The notes beneath the pieces were generated by a model, which was not told the origin of the DNA, did not search any database, and saw only the letters and a list, made by a program, of their open reading frames with translations. A DNA stretch of 15,821 nt from Bacteroidota bacterium. Lineage in GTDB: Bacteria > Bacteroidota > Bacteroidia > JAADEI01. Positions 15,687 to 15,821 of this stretch are shown here, piece after piece (position 1 is the first letter of the stretch; every line of letters starts with the position of its first letter). A program made the translations under genes and the position numbers. Where the stretch lies: positions 1-15,821 of the forward strand of contig WFXT01000175.1 in the NCBI GenBank assembly GCA_015490475.1, read 5' to 3'.

Positions 15687-15821
15687 TTAATGAATAAGAA
15701 AGTTGGATTTCAGCTCCTTGCCTTGTTCTGTGAGGATAGATAGTGTGTACATACCAGGTGCTAAGGGTGGTAGAGAGATTGAATTGTCTTGAGGAAATTG
15801 TCCTTTTGTAGAGAAAACAAG
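15687..15821 (-). CDS. C-terminal end of a protein with T9SS type A sorting-domain pattern (5' end outside window)
   Basis: The minus-strand frame is open from the right edge to a TAA at 15687-15689, giving 44 residues and no usable start, so it is the tail of a longer gene. The residues ISLPPLAPGMYTLSILT followed by EQGKELKSNFLIH at the very C-terminus match the type A T9SS sorting domain: a strand ending in hydrophobics, the L-x-x-G-x-Y-x-L-x-I turn, a short charged hairpin, then a final strand of basic and hydrophobic residues. Such domains direct outer-membrane translocation by T9SS in Bacteroidota and are then usually removed. The catalytic or binding part of the protein lies outside, so its role is unknown. 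It ends 119 bases before the beta-propeller start on the same strand. Confidence 0.75.
   Translation of the reverse strand, partial: LVFSTKGQFPQDNSISLPPLAPGMYTLSILTEQGKELKSNFLIH

Noticed and set aside
1..15821. CRISPR array, insertion sequence, prophage, toxin-antitoxin or defence system
   Set aside because: No regularly spaced repeats, transposase or integrase motifs, target duplications or known defence domains were seen; the genes are mostly core or envelope functions.

Overview
This is ordinary, gene-dense chromosome (roughly 40% G+C by eye) that looks like a Bacteroidota bacterium. Three kinds of evidence point there. First, the right edge holds the C-terminal end of a protein with a type IX secretion (T9SS) sorting-domain pattern. 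Second, several gene starts are preceded by the Bacteroidota-type promoter TTG-N18/19-TAnnTTTG rather than an E. coli-type one, and Shine-Dalgarno sequences are mostly absent. Third, ribosomal protein S16 carries a long acidic tail. I cannot name a genus.

Layout, left to right. Position 1-637 (+) is the C-terminal half of a polyprenyl-phosphate GlcNAc-1-phosphate transferase (WecA/TagO/MraY superfamily). It runs head-on into a minus-strand unit (4540 to 644) that encodes a fused two-ATPase oligopeptide ABC protein followed by RNase R. Upstream of that unit lies a minus-strand PolB-like 3'-5' exonuclease (4610-5563), divergent from a membrane-anchored metallophosphoesterase (5623-6822, +). Next is a single-gene minus-strand unit for a YceI-like lipoprotein (6957-7601), with its own promoter and intrinsic terminator. 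A secreted DUF4159 protein follows (7662-8309, -). Divergent from it is a plus-strand row: yidD, an S41 C-terminal processing protease, a TauE/SafE permease, then rpsP-rimM with a promoter-like element before rpsP. rimM runs head-on into a minus-strand pair, overlapping it by 26 nt. That pair is an MsbA-type ABC exporter and, upstream of it, a secreted beta-propeller protein whose stop is fused to the exporter start (TAATG). The last 135 bases are the end of the T9SS-type protein.

Functionally the window mixes RNA and ribosome maintenance (RNase R, S16, RimM) with cell-envelope work (lipid-linked sugar synthesis, lipid or drug export, YidD, processing protease, lipoproteins, T9SS cargo). No tRNA, rRNA, CRISPR array, insertion sequence or phage gene was seen, and no stretch over 300 bases lacks a gene; the longest gaps are 6823-6956 and 15569-15686. 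I found no convincing new multi-gene system. The most useful observations are the recurring promoter architecture (which corrects two gene starts), the partial T9SS gene at the edge, the beta-propeller/exporter coupling with its lysine-rich tail, and the break after rpsP-rimM.
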